Positions 8,229 through 17,217 of a DNA stretch of 64,000 bases are shown one piece after another. The translations under genes and the position numbers were made by a program. The stretch lies in assembly GCA_036123135.1 (NCBI GenBank), contig JAZADZ010000102.1:9752-73751 (forward strand), written 5' to 3'. Below the pieces are notes generated by a model. That model was not told where the DNA came from. It ran no database searches and was given only the letters and a program-made list of their open reading frames with translations. Positions within the stretch are counted from its first letter, which is position 1; the number at the start of each line of letters is the position of its first letter. This DNA comes from GCA-2716065 sp036123135 (lineage in GTDB: Bacteria; Bacteroidota; Bacteroidia; Flavobacteriales_D; Parvicellaceae).

Positions 8229-10097
8229 TTGAGATACCCAATTACACTTAGTATATTATTCATTTCTGTCAGCTTTTTCCCCCAGAAGAAAATTAAATTA
8301 AGTTCAATTGCTTACAGTACTGTCAATCCTGTTCAATTACAAGACATATGGGAGATTAATCTTCAAAGTAAGGAAATGCCCAATCCTGACGGTAATTCTG
8401 AAAAAGATCAACTGCTCAGATTAAAAAATAAGTTAGCTCTTGTGTATCCAAGAAAAAATACTGGTAATAAGTCAATAATTAGCAATGACTCAATTATACA
8501 AGATCTAATTATTGAAGAGGGCTTTGATGGTAATCCATATAACAACAGAGTTCCCAATGATAATACATTAGCCATATCCAAGGATGGAATTTTGATTTTA
8601 GGAATCAACTCTAGGTATTTATTCTACGATACAAATGACGACTCTTTCCTTGGAGCGGGAAGCCTTCATTTATTTACCACTGGTTTTCCGCAATTTAATA
8701 CCGTTAGCAAATACGATCCAAAATTCATTTATGATCCAAATGAAGACCGATTTATAATCACTTTTCTAATCGGAACATCGCATCAAAATAGTAATATTTG
8801 TGTAGCTTTTTCCTCCACCAACGATCCCTCCGATGATTGGAACGTTTATCTCTTGAGTGGTGATCCACTTGAAACTGAACATTGGACAGACTATCCTGCA
8901 ATTTCACTTTCGGAGGACGAACTATTCATCACAGGAAATCTATTGGCGAATGGAGTTAGCTGGCAGCTTGGATTTCAACAATCATTAATCTGGCAAATAG
9001 ATAAATTCGATGGATACAACGGAGAAACAGATTTAGATTTTCAAGTCTGGAGTGACATTAAAGACGATACTATTTCTGTAAGAAATATTCATCCTGTTAG
9101 AGGAGCTAGAGCCCTAAGAGGACCCAACCAATTTCTACTGAGCAACAAAAACTTTTCAGCTGAAAGTGACACTGTTTATCTCATAGAAATAACTAATACA
9201 CTTAATAGTGGAAACGCACAATTAAACCTTACAAAACTTTCTTTGGAAGAGCACTACTTTTTAAGTCCTAATGGAAAACAGTCAATTGCAAAAGAACTTT
9301 CAACCAATGATTCTAGAATGCTTGGTGCTATTGTCGATGACAATTGGATTCAGTATGTACATCATTCAATGGATACTGCATATGGAACTTCTGGTATTTT
9401 CCATGGCATTATAGAAAATTATTCAACTGAACCGGTAATTAGCGGTAAAATTATTTCGGACAGTATCATGGATTATGGGTATCCAAATATCGCTTCTACT
9501 GGAATAAATCCAAATGAAAAGGAATGTGTTATTGGCTTTAATTACACTTCCCCAGTAGATACTAATGGTGTTGCTTGTTGTTATATGGATAACTCTTCAA
9601 ACTACAGCGATAGAATAATACTCAAAAGAGGAGATGCTCCCATAAATTCATTCGTCTCAGGTTCAATCGACAGATGGGGAGATTATTTTGGAATTCAGCG
9701 AATGTACAGCGAACCGTGTAAAGTATGGATGTCCGGAATGTATGGTAAAATTAGCAGTAACGCGAGTTGGGTTAGTAAGGTCGCTGTCTCAGATACTTGT
9801 AGAAATCCAGATCCAATTGTTTCCTTTGATCCTCCATACAACAACGGAACACTTTTTCCTAACCCTGCCGTTGACTGGATGATTTACGATTTTTCTGTTG
9901 ATGAAATACAAATGGTTTCTATAGGACTTTTTGACATTAAAGGAAAACTCATCAAAGTTCTTTTCGAAGATGCAATTAGCGCTGGTGAAAATAGACTAAC
10001 ATTCAATACATTCTTTCTAGAAAAGGGGATGTATATTCTTAGGGTAACTTCAGGAAATAAGATTTTATCTTCAAAGAAATTCGTAAAAGCTTACTAA
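8229..10097 (+). CDS. secreted protein with C-terminal T9SS type A sorting domain
   Basis: The frame is open from 8118 inside the NRAMP gene, but a TTG at 8229 gives a proper signal peptide (RYPITLSILFISVSFFPQ), so it is preferred; 622 residues. The body (residues about 100-520) looks like a beta-rich, possibly propeller-type domain with repeated aromatic/Asp motifs (YDPKFIYDPNEDRFIITF, WTDYPAISLSEDELFITGN). The last 80 residues (LFPNPAVDWM...GMYILRVTSGNK...KKFVKAY) form a T9SS sorting domain that directs export and anchoring on the cell surface. Function of the body is unknown. It converges on the BtuF-like gene. Confidence 0.83.
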   Translation: MRYPITLSILFISVSFFPQKKIKLSSIAYSTVNPVQLQDIWEINLQSKEMPNPDGNSEKDQLLRLKNKLALVYPRKNTGNKSIISNDSIIQDLIIEEGFDGNPYNNRVPNDNTLAISKDGILILGINSRYLFYDTNDDSFLGAGSLHLFTTGFPQFNTVSKYDPKFIYDPNEDRFIITFLIGTSHQNSNICVAFSSTNDPSDDWNVYLLSGDPLETEHWTDYPAISLSEDELFITGNLLANGVSWQLGFQQSLIWQIDKFDGYNGETDLDFQVWSDIKDDTISVRNIHPVRGARALRGPNQFLLSNKNFSAESDTVYLIEITNTLNSGNAQLNLTKLSLEEHYFLSPNGKQSIAKELSTNDSRMLGAIVDDNWIQYVHHSMDTAYGTSGIFHGIIENYSTEPVISGKIISDSIMDYGYPNIASTGINPNEKECVIGFNYTSPVDTNGVACCYMDNSSNYSDRIILKRGDAPINSFVSGSIDRWGDYFGIQRMYSEPCKVWMSGMYGKISSNASWVSKVAVSDTCRNPDPIVSFDPPYNNGTLFPNPAVDWMIYDFSVDEIQMVSIGLFDIKGKLIKVLFEDAISAGENRLTFNTFFLEKGMYILRVTSGNKILSSKKFVKAY

Positions 10098-10118
10098 TAT
10101 CAATCCAACAACTTGGAT

Positions 10119-10904
10119 TTAGCGAACTAGTTTGGGAAAGAAATTAGAAAAATATGCTGCAGATTTTTGTAGTCTAGATCCGTACCAAGAAAAAAATTCT
10201 CCATTTACCAAAACAACTTCAGCTTTCGGACAAATTTCTTTGTAAAAATCAATGTGTTTTTGTTTGAACGGAAAAGGTTCTGAAGAAAGTAAAATAAGAG
10301 AGGGATTCGCATATTTTAATTGGTTTTTGGTAATTTTTGGATATTCATTTTCAGCATCTGCGAAAACATTGACCAATCCTATTCTCTGCAACATGTCATG
10401 AATAAAACGTGTATTGTTTACCGTCATAATAGGCTTATTCCAAATAATGTAAGCGGCCGAAGTTCTCAACAGCTGTGGTAAATTATTAAAACTAGCCTCG
10501 ATTTTTTTAGAAATGGTTGTCGCCTTTTTAGTGCTATTAGTAAGTTTACCAATTGAATCAATCATTGTTAAAGCATCCTCTAAATTTCTAATATCACTTA
10601 CCCAAACAGGGTAATGGTTCATGAGCTGTTGGACTTCTTCTTTAGTATTTTCTTCTTTGTTGGCAATAATTAAGTCAGGACGAAGGTTTTCAATCACATC
10701 AAAATTGATTTTTTTTGTCCCTCCTACTCTTTTTTTTTCGTTGAACCATATCTCTGGATGTATACAAAATTTAGTGATTCCTACCACTTTTTCTGAGAGA
10801 CCTAAATCATACAACAGTTCTGTTTGAGAAGGAACTAAAGAGATGATTCTCTTAGGAAATTTCTCAAGGGAAATTTTTCTACCTAGCTGATCAGTAAATA
10901 GCAT
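10119..10904 (-). CDS. helical-backbone metal/cobalamin receptor, BtuF-like
   Basis: 261 residues of the ABC-type periplasmic binding fold (BtuF/TroA class): PKRIISLVPSQTELLYDLGL at the N-terminus, VGGTKKINFDVIENLRPDLIIANKEEN, then a long backbone helix and a second lobe ending in ...LVNGEFFSWYGSRLQKS. The gene has no visible signal peptide, a feature often seen in the Bacteroidota version of this family, so cytoplasmic location or a mis-called start is possible. Ligand could be cobalamin or a metal chelate. It lies 9 bp downstream of the giant TPR gene and is likely co-transcribed with it. Confidence 0.8.
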   Translation of the reverse strand: MLFTDQLGRKISLEKFPKRIISLVPSQTELLYDLGLSEKVVGITKFCIHPEIWFNEKKRVGGTKKINFDVIENLRPDLIIANKEENTKEEVQQLMNHYPVWVSDIRNLEDALTMIDSIGKLTNSTKKATTISKKIEASFNNLPQLLRTSAAYIIWNKPIMTVNNTRFIHDMLQRIGLVNVFADAENEYPKITKNQLKYANPSLILLSSEPFPFKQKHIDFYKEICPKAEVVLVNGEFFSWYGSRLQKSAAYFSNFFPKLVR

Positions 10905-10913
10905 AGTGAAAAA

Positions 10914-13900
10914 TCAATTGGTCTCAGAATCCCAAATGTATTCAGAAATGACAAGATTGTTTTTAAAGTAATAAGAACCCCATTTAGAAGTCACTTTCTT
11001 GTACTCGTCTCCATGACTTCCTCTAACAACGATTCGAATAATAGTTACCTCAATCACATCTCCCCTAGTATTTTTACGCTGATACATTTTTTCAGTAATA
11101 CCCTCCGGATATTCAAGAGCAAGTTGTTGTTTGTATTTTTCTGATTCGGCTTTTGGGTCAAATGCCTTGTATAAATCTAATTCACTATTGGACTGATAGT
11201 CGTTCAAAATGTCTTGTTCATATGCATTCTTTGAATTGTCAGAATTCATGTCCTGTAAAGCTTCTAATTCAGAAGATTTCATCTCTCTAGAAATATCTTT
11301 TTCCATACGTTCAGCATAACGTTGGTTGTCTAGGGTTTCCTTAGAAGTGTACTGATTATAGGATTTATCTGCTCCAATTTCTGACCACACCGATTGAACA
11401 TTAGACTCTTTATCCAAGTAACGATCCAGTTCAGGGATAACTTCCTGTCGCTGAACATCTGCATTTTGAGCAAATTCAGAGATACGATTGTCAAGGTTTT
11501 CTTTTGATTCAAAATTTGAATAGGTCGTATTTTGACTATTTTGCTCGATTATGGATAAATCATTGGAAACAACATCTTTATAATTTTCAAGTTTAGGAAT
11601 TGTTTCTTGTCTATTTTCGTCTGCCTCAGAAGAAAGAGTTGAAATGCGCTGATCTAATGCCTCCTTAGAATCATAATTTGAATATGTAACCACTTTAAAT
11701 TGATCTGTAATAACCTCATTTGACATGGATAATTCGTCTTTGTAAATGTCGATTTGAGGAACAGTATTTTGCCTGATTTTATCTTTCTCCACTTCCATGG
11801 ATGTTCGATTTTCAGTCATTAAGTCCATGGTTGTATTGTTGTCATAGGTCTGGTCTTTTCCAGATTGAGCTCTTATTTCATCAACAGAATACATGTTGTC
11901 TTTGTAAAACTCGGTATTGGGAATATTATTTTGTTGTCTTATTAGATCAGCATCTTGAGAGTTCAATGCCTTTTCTGAAATCATCTGCTCGTTGGATACC
12001 GCATTGTCGTAAGCAGACTGTTTTCCATAGCTGATTCTTTGATCTAAAGCTTGTGACTCCATTTCTTTAAAGTGATCAATTTGAGGAATGTTATCCAAAC
12101 GGATGTTGTCATCGCCAATTTGACTGTTTAAACGTTCATCATCAATGATATCCAATTGCTTGTAACGGTTATCAGTTTCTGCTCGTTGTTGATCAAGTTT
12201 TTGTTCGTTTGCACTGATGAGCTCATCTTTCTCATTAACCATCCTTTTTTGAAGATAATCGTTGTCATCAACCCTGTTCTTATGAATGAGCTGATCAATT
12301 TGACTTTCACTGTACTGGCCAGTAACTTCCTCACCATACAAGACTTGGTAATTGTCTACAAAATCGGTTGGTAAGTCTTTATTGGCTGTTTTGGAGAGCT
12401 TTCTTGCTGCAATAGCGTCAAGAATATCATTAATGGCTCTAATTTTTTCTGCTGGATAAGGAGCTTCTGGACGAATACTTAAGGCATCTTGAAACTTACG
12501 AAGAGCCAATTTATACTTTTTATTTTCAAGAGCAGCATTACCTAATTTTATGTGGGTATTGAATAATTCTGTTTTTTTCTGCTTATTTAACGCTGAGGAT
12601 CTTGCATCTTCTGCTTTCAAAATTTGAGCTGGAGGATATGGATCGGTAGGCTTTATTCCACGAGCTCTCTTATACAGCTCAATGGCTTTAGCATAATTTT
12701 CTTGTGCAAACTGATTGTCAGCAACTTCAATTATTTTTACATATTGTGTTTCGACTTCCTCATTTGCAAGCTCTCCCATTTTATTGTTTATCCAATCGAT
12801 TTGTTCTTGAGGATAGCTTTCAGTGTTTTTCACATCAAATGCCTGCTTGTAATAAGATTTTGCTTTTACCCATTGTTGACTGTCTCTTGAACCATCAGCC
12901 AGTCTTATTAGATTATCGTACTTTTCTTGTTGGGCTTTTTGATTTTGTTCGAGAAGCTTATTTTCAGCCATTTCACGGATTAATTTCTCGATTTCATTAA
13001 TTCTTTGAACAGGATATCCATCTTCGGGATTCATTCTTTTGGCTCTTTCGTACAACTCTTTTGATTTCGCATATGATTTGGATGTAAATTGATTGTCGGC
13101 TGCATCCAAAAGTTTTTGATATTGAGCTTTAAACTCATTCTCAGTTTCTTTTTTCATCTGCTCATTGATCCAATTGATTTGATCTTGTGGATAGGTTGGT
13201 TTAGAATCGATAGCGTTGGCTTTCCTGTAAAGGTCTTTTGCAGAACTCCAGTTCTTTGCATCTCTTGCAGCATCCGCAGATGAAATAACTTGATCGTATT
13301 GAGATTTAAGGGCATTTTCAGCTTCAATTTCGGCTAACTTTTTATCAATTTTGGACAATTGCTGTTTCGGATAATACTCATCTTGAAAGAGCTGTAATGC
13401 AGCTTCAAAGGTTACTTTCGCTTCGCTATACTTGTTAGTTGAATATTCATTATCACCCTTTGCAATAAGTTCATCGTATTGTTTCTTTTTTTGAGCAAAT
13501 TGAGCTTGCTGGTCCTTAATTTTCTTTAACTCCTGTTCAATTAAAGCAATTTGTTTCTTCGGATACTCTCTATCAAAAAATGAAATAGCTTGATTGTAAG
13601 CATCAAATGATTCCTGCCATTTTTTAGCACTAAAAAAATTATCACCCTGAGCAATGGCAGTTTTGTATTGGTTTTCAAAATCTTCATTTTGTGATATCAA
13701 TCTTCGTATCTCACGAATTTTTTCTATAGGATATGCTTCAGTTGGAAAGATTTTTTTAGCTTCTTCAAATTTTTGTAATGAAACAGTATAATTTTTCTCC
13801 GAAAAAAGTTGATCGCCAGCATCAATAAATTGTTGATATGTATTCTGTTTTTCGAGTCTGTTGAATTCTTCGATTTTAGAATTAATTAACTCAATTTGTT

Positions 13901-16004
13901 TCTTTGGATACGTTTTTTCAGAAAAAATAGATAGTGCATTTTGATAATCTTCTTTGGATTTACTCCACTCTTTTGCATCTCTAAGCTGATCTGCACTCGA
14001 AATAAAAGAATCGTACTTGGATTGTTTGTCAGCTAGATCCTGAGATTCCTTTAGTTTCTGTTTTGCACGATCAATTTTTCTTAAAACTGACTCATTTTCT
14101 GGAAAAATAGCCTTGGCCTGATTGTAATAATCAATTGACTTTTCATAATTCAATTTGGAAAACTCAGCATCACCATCAGAAATTAATTTGTTGAAATCTG
14201 CAATTTTAGCATCCTCAATTTTCTTTTGCTCTTGCTCTTTTATGATTTCTTGTTCTATTTTAGAAAGCTGCTCTTTGGGATGTGTTTCGTTAGGATAAAT
14301 GGCGAGAGCACTGTTGTAAATTCTGCTTGACTCTTTCCAGTTTTTATTAGAAAAATATTCATCTGCTGAGGAAATTAATTTATCATACTGGGTTTTTCTT
14401 GCAAGTTTATCTCTTTCAATTTGAGCAATTTTCGCGTTTATCTGCTCAATTTTCTGCTGTGGATATTTTTCATTGGGCAAAATGATGAGAGATTGAGAGT
14501 AAATATCTTTAGAATTTTCCCATTCTTCTTTATAAAAAGCATCATCTGCTTTAACAATAAGCTCATCAAATTTTCTTTTATTTTCTTCTTGTTGAATTCT
14601 ATTGTCCTCAATCTCTTTGAGCTTTGCAGCAATGGCAATTAGTTGATCATTGGGGTACTGCTCATTGGATTTTATTTTAAGTGCCTGTTGGTATTCATTT
14701 TTAGCCTCATTGTACAATGCGTCGTTGAAAAATTTATCCGCCTTTGAAATTATGCTATTGTATTGGTTGTCTAACTGTGCCAACCGTTCAGCTTCAGCTT
14801 TTAATTCTTGAGCTTTTTTAATTTGTTGCTTAGGAAGTTGCTCTAATGGTTTTATTTGAAGAGCGGCATTGTATTTAACAATAGCCTTGTCGTAATCTTT
14901 AGAAGTCAATGACTCTTCACCCTCTTTTATTAAGTTGGCGTAATTTTCTTCTGCAGATTTTTCATTTGCAACAATACCATCAATCTGAATTATCCTGTCT
15001 TTCGGATCTCGCTCGCTTGGTTTAATATCGGAGGCCTCTTGGTAAAGCTTTTTTGCTATATCCCAAGTTTTTTGATCAAATGCTTTTTTAGCCTCAGCCA
15101 TTTTGGCTTGATATTTTTTATTGATTTCTGCATTGGCTAGCTCTTGCTTTTTATTTTCAGCTTCTTCAATCTTAGTGTAAGGAAGACGATCGCCAGGCTT
15201 AATCTCCTTAGCTTCGTTAAAGATGCCTATGGCCTCGTCAAATTTTTGAGACAATATTAAATTCTCACCTTTCTGAATTAATGCAAGAAATTCAGCATCT
15301 TTCTCTTTGTCCTTTTCCAATTGAGCAATTTTATCCTCAGCATCCTTAATTTTTTGTACAACAGCAGGTGAGGATTTAATCTTTAATGCTTCTTTGTATT
15401 TTAAAATAGCAATGCTGTAGTTTGTTTTGGTAAAAGCCAAATTACCCTCCTTCACCATTTTATTAAACAGCTCCTCTTGTTGTCTTGCATTTTCAGCAAC
15501 AGATTTGATGTAACTTTCAATTTCTTTCTTTCGCTGATTTACATAATTAAAATCCCAGTCAAGCTTGCTGTCTGTTGGATTGATTCTTGCCTTTCCGACA
15601 GGTCTATCGGTAACTATTGAATAATCAACATCTGATTGTTTTTTAAACAATTGAACACTCGACTCAATGTAGGATTTCTTTTCAACTTCCTCAGGATAGT
15701 ACCCTTTTTTAGTATCAAGTAATAATGTTTTTGAAACATATCCAGACTTACTGAAAGTAAGCTCATAAATGTGACCAAAATCACATTTAATTTCTTTGTA
15801 TTTTCCGTTTGAAGCTGTTGTTTCAGTTTTAATGACCGAGCCATCTTGCTTAACAGAAATTTTAGCACCTTCAATTTTAATTCCAGAAACATCCGAAACT
15901 TTTCCTTCAAAAATTAGGATAGGATCATCCTGACCAAAAATTAAAACTGGCAAAAGCAGTAAAACTGCAATGATAACAGATGAACTAGTTTTATAATACA
16001 TCAT
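10914..16004 (-). CDS. giant secreted TPR-like repeat protein (1696 residues)
   Basis: Signal peptide 1-24 (LLLLPVLIFGQ), a carboxypeptidase-regulatory-like domain about 28-110, then 17 TPR-like units from about residue 183 to 1190, each about 59 residues with the pattern (L/I)I..(A/G)D..F....(Y/W)..A...Y..A..I.P...YP..QI followed by a charged coiled-coil linker. A second repeat family (about 1300-1560; R....IP.L..YKD and YSN(Y/F)xSKExLDxRIS) precedes a conserved C-terminal domain (EGITEKMYQRKNTRGD...GSHGDEYKKVTSKWGSYYF). The protein is probably an envelope scaffold, perhaps binding other surface machinery; no enzyme motif seen. I do not recognise a named family for the whole. It appears to be first in a two-gene unit with the BtuF-like gene. 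Confidence 0.85.
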   Translation of the reverse strand: MMYYKTSSSVIIAVLLLLPVLIFGQDDPILIFEGKVSDVSGIKIEGAKISVKQDGSVIKTETTASNGKYKEIKCDFGHIYELTFSKSGYVSKTLLLDTKKGYYPEEVEKKSYIESSVQLFKKQSDVDYSIVTDRPVGKARINPTDSKLDWDFNYVNQRKKEIESYIKSVAENARQQEELFNKMVKEGNLAFTKTNYSIAILKYKEALKIKSSPAVVQKIKDAEDKIAQLEKDKEKDAEFLALIQKGENLILSQKFDEAIGIFNEAKEIKPGDRLPYTKIEEAENKKQELANAEINKKYQAKMAEAKKAFDQKTWDIAKKLYQEASDIKPSERDPKDRIIQIDGIVANEKSAEENYANLIKEGEESLTSKDYDKAIVKYNAALQIKPLEQLPKQQIKKAQELKAEAERLAQLDNQYNSIISKADKFFNDALYNEAKNEYQQALKIKSNEQYPNDQLIAIAAKLKEIEDNRIQQEENKRKFDELIVKADDAFYKEEWENSKDIYSQSLIILPNEKYPQQKIEQINAKIAQIERDKLARKTQYDKLISSADEYFSNKNWKESSRIYNSALAIYPNETHPKEQLSKIEQEIIKEQEQKKIEDAKIADFNKLISDGDAEFSKLNYEKSIDYYNQAKAIFPENESVLRKIDRAKQKLKESQDLADKQSKYDSFISSADQLRDAKEWSKSKEDYQNALSIFSEKTYPKKQIELINSKIEEFNRLEKQNTYQQFIDAGDQLFSEKNYTVSLQKFEEAKKIFPTEAYPIEKIREIRRLISQNEDFENQYKTAIAQGDNFFSAKKWQESFDAYNQAISFFDREYPKKQIALIEQELKKIKDQQAQFAQKKKQYDELIAKGDNEYSTNKYSEAKVTFEAALQLFQDEYYPKQQLSKIDKKLAEIEAENALKSQYDQVISSADAARDAKNWSSAKDLYRKANAIDSKPTYPQDQINWINEQMKKETENEFKAQYQKLLDAADNQFTSKSYAKSKELYERAKRMNPEDGYPVQRINEIEKLIREMAENKLLEQNQKAQQEKYDNLIRLADGSRDSQQWVKAKSYYKQAFDVKNTESYPQEQIDWINNKMGELANEEVETQYVKIIEVADNQFAQENYAKAIELYKRARGIKPTDPYPPAQILKAEDARSSALNKQKKTELFNTHIKLGNAALENKKYKLALRKFQDALSIRPEAPYPAEKIRAINDILDAIAARKLSKTANKDLPTDFVDNYQVLYGEEVTGQYSESQIDQLIHKNRVDDNDYLQKRMVNEKDELISANEQKLDQQRAETDNRYKQLDIIDDERLNSQIGDDNIRLDNIPQIDHFKEMESQALDQRISYGKQSAYDNAVSNEQMISEKALNSQDADLIRQQNNIPNTEFYKDNMYSVDEIRAQSGKDQTYDNNTTMDLMTENRTSMEVEKDKIRQNTVPQIDIYKDELSMSNEVITDQFKVVTYSNYDSKEALDQRISTLSSEADENRQETIPKLENYKDVVSNDLSIIEQNSQNTTYSNFESKENLDNRISEFAQNADVQRQEVIPELDRYLDKESNVQSVWSEIGADKSYNQYTSKETLDNQRYAERMEKDISREMKSSELEALQDMNSDNSKNAYEQDILNDYQSNSELDLYKAFDPKAESEKYKQQLALEYPEGITEKMYQRKNTRGDVIEVTIIRIVVRGSHGDEYKKVTSKWGSYYFKNNLVISEYIWDSETN
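11330..12110 (-). repeat. second repeat family in the giant TPR protein
   Basis: About five copies of a 55-65 residue unit: R..(N/T)IPQID.(F/Y)KD, later SNYDSKEALDQRIS, as in QNTVPQIDIYKDE, RQETIPKLENYKD and RQEVIPELDRYLD. It is distinct from the TPR units and rich in Asp, Glu, Gln and Asn. It may be a low-complexity, extended or coiled segment near the surface-exposed C-terminus. Confidence 0.65.
12440..15458 (-). repeat. 17 degenerate coding repeats of about 59 residues in the TPR protein
   Basis: Read from the protein, 17 consecutive units can be aligned from KEGNLAFTKTNY to KLGNAALENKKY. DNA identity between units is low but the pattern AD..F....W..AK..Y..A..I.P...YP..QI is kept throughout, so the array is old rather than recently amplified. 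Units 9, 13 and 15 share a variant (AD..RDAK.W..AK), as do units 10, 14 and 16 (AD.QF....YAKS.ELY), which suggests pairs of units were duplicated together. Confidence 0.8.
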
Positions 16005-16179
16005 TCAATAATCTAAGGCAAATATCAGCTATTTTGTTGATAATTAACCATATTTAAATCAAACCTTTAAACGTGGAAATTAACATTTCGTTACCAATTT
16101 TACTTTTTAGGGTTTAAAATCAAAAAAAATGTTAAAATATGAATTGAAATGTACCATTTCTAAAAATTCTCGTTATTAC

Positions 16180-16280
16180 TATATAACTGGTTAATTAGTA
16201 CTTGTACTATCTCGGAAAACTGGTTATTTCTGTAAGGTGGTGAATACCGCTTCTCTGTTTGAGTGGCGGTATTCTTTTTT
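16180..16280 (+). ncRNA. candidate small RNA ending in an intrinsic terminator
   Basis: The 317-bp gap between two minus-strand genes holds no plausible ORF but contains a perfect intrinsic terminator that works only on the + strand, where there is no upstream gene. Upstream of it are two copies of ACTGGTTA and a GTACTTGTAC palindrome, suggesting structure. The 5' end is unknown; the start given is a guess. No known family was recognised. The rest of the gap (16005-16180) is plain AT-rich sequence that should hold the promoter of the giant TPR gene. Confidence 0.45.
16242..16280 (+). terminator. intrinsic terminator, + strand
   Basis: GAATACCGC (16242-16250) pairs with GCGGTATTC (16266-16274), 15-nt loop, followed by TTTTTT (16275-16280). 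Read on the minus strand the stem is followed by ACCACC with no T-run, so the direction is +. Confidence 0.75.
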
Positions 16281-16321
16281 AAATATAACTATGTTGCACA
16301 TTAATTCCAATACTATTCAAT

Positions 16322-17179
16322 CTACCTATATGAACCAAAAAGTGATGTTGCTTTTACAATTGATCGATTTAAAGCGTGTTGGTCAAGGTTGTGCTTTATC
16401 TTATTTTTATTGAAAAATGACACCACGTTTTCGGTGGCCATATTTCCTGTAAGTTCATCTTTTGCCATAGGACAACCACCTAATCCACCAATTGCGCTAT
16501 CGAATCGAATGCATTTACTATCAACAGCACTTTTAATTTTCTCTTCCCAAGTTTTTGGCGTAGTATGCAAATGAGCACCAAATTCAACAGATGGAAATTC
16601 ATCAATTAGTTTTTTAAATAGCCAAGAAATATTTTCTTTGGTACTCGTTCCAATGGTATCACTTAAGGAAAGAATACTTATTCCAAATTCACTAAGTAAT
16701 TTTTCAGACCAATGCGCAACAATATATGGACTCCATTCATCACCATATGGATTTCCAAATGCCATTGAAAAATATGTCACCAATTTTTTATTACTGTTGA
16801 TGCAAATTGACTGTACCTCCTCAAGTCTTTTTAAAGAGTTTTTAATGTCAGAGTTGATATTTTTTCGCTGGAATGTTTCAGAAATTGAAAAAGGAAAACC
16901 CAAATAGGAAATCTCATCATAGCTTGCTGCCTGTTTAGCACCTCTTTTATTTGCAACAATGACCAATAATTTAGATACTGAATCTAAAATTCGAAGCTTA
17001 GGAATAATTTCGGGAGTGTCTGCCATTTGAGGAATGACTTTTGAAGAAACAAAGCTACCAACATCAATAGTGTCGAAACCAACTTCAAGCAGAGAGTTGA
17101 TGTAATCGATTTTAAGCTCAGTTGGAATAAAGCTCTTAATTCCTTGCATAGCATCTCTTGGACACTCAACTAACTTCAT
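16322..17179 (-). CDS. hydroxymethylglutaryl-CoA lyase
   Basis: 285 residues, DRE-TIM metallolyase. N-terminal VECPRDAMQG is the metal/substrate loop (DRE motif as PRD), AHLHTTP holds the metal-binding histidines, and GGLGGCPMA with Cys gives the HMG-CoA lyase signature. It cleaves HMG-CoA to acetyl-CoA and acetoacetate, the last step of leucine breakdown. The usual NVATED is NMATEN here. It is monocistronic, with the C25 protease gene 38 bp upstream on the same strand. Confidence 0.9.
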   Translation of the reverse strand: MKLVECPRDAMQGIKSFIPTELKIDYINSLLEVGFDTIDVGSFVSSKVIPQMADTPEIIPKLRILDSVSKLLVIVANKRGAKQAASYDEISYLGFPFSISETFQRKNINSDIKNSLKRLEEVQSICINSNKKLVTYFSMAFGNPYGDEWSPYIVAHWSEKLLSEFGISILSLSDTIGTSTKENISWLFKKLIDEFPSVEFGAHLHTTPKTWEEKIKSAVDSKCIRFDSAIGGLGGCPMAKDELTGNMATENVVSFFNKNKIKHNLDQHALNRSIVKATSLFGSYR

Positions 17180-17217
17180 GAATTTTTTTAAGTAAAATTA
17201 ACTATATATTGACAACT

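Noticed and set aside
12624..12890. Plus-strand ORFs inside the giant TPR gene (also 11801-12034, 12156-12374, 12704-13000, 14421-14642)
   Set aside because: They are antisense shadows of an intact, clearly coding 1696-residue frame.
12440..15458. CRISPR array in the repeat-rich region
   Set aside because: The repeats are coding, of about 180 bp and highly diverged at DNA level, with no constant short direct repeats and spacers.
16005..16321. Replication origin
   Set aside because: The gap is AT-rich, but no DnaA-box cluster (TTATCCACA-like) and no dnaA, gyrB or parA neighbours were seen.
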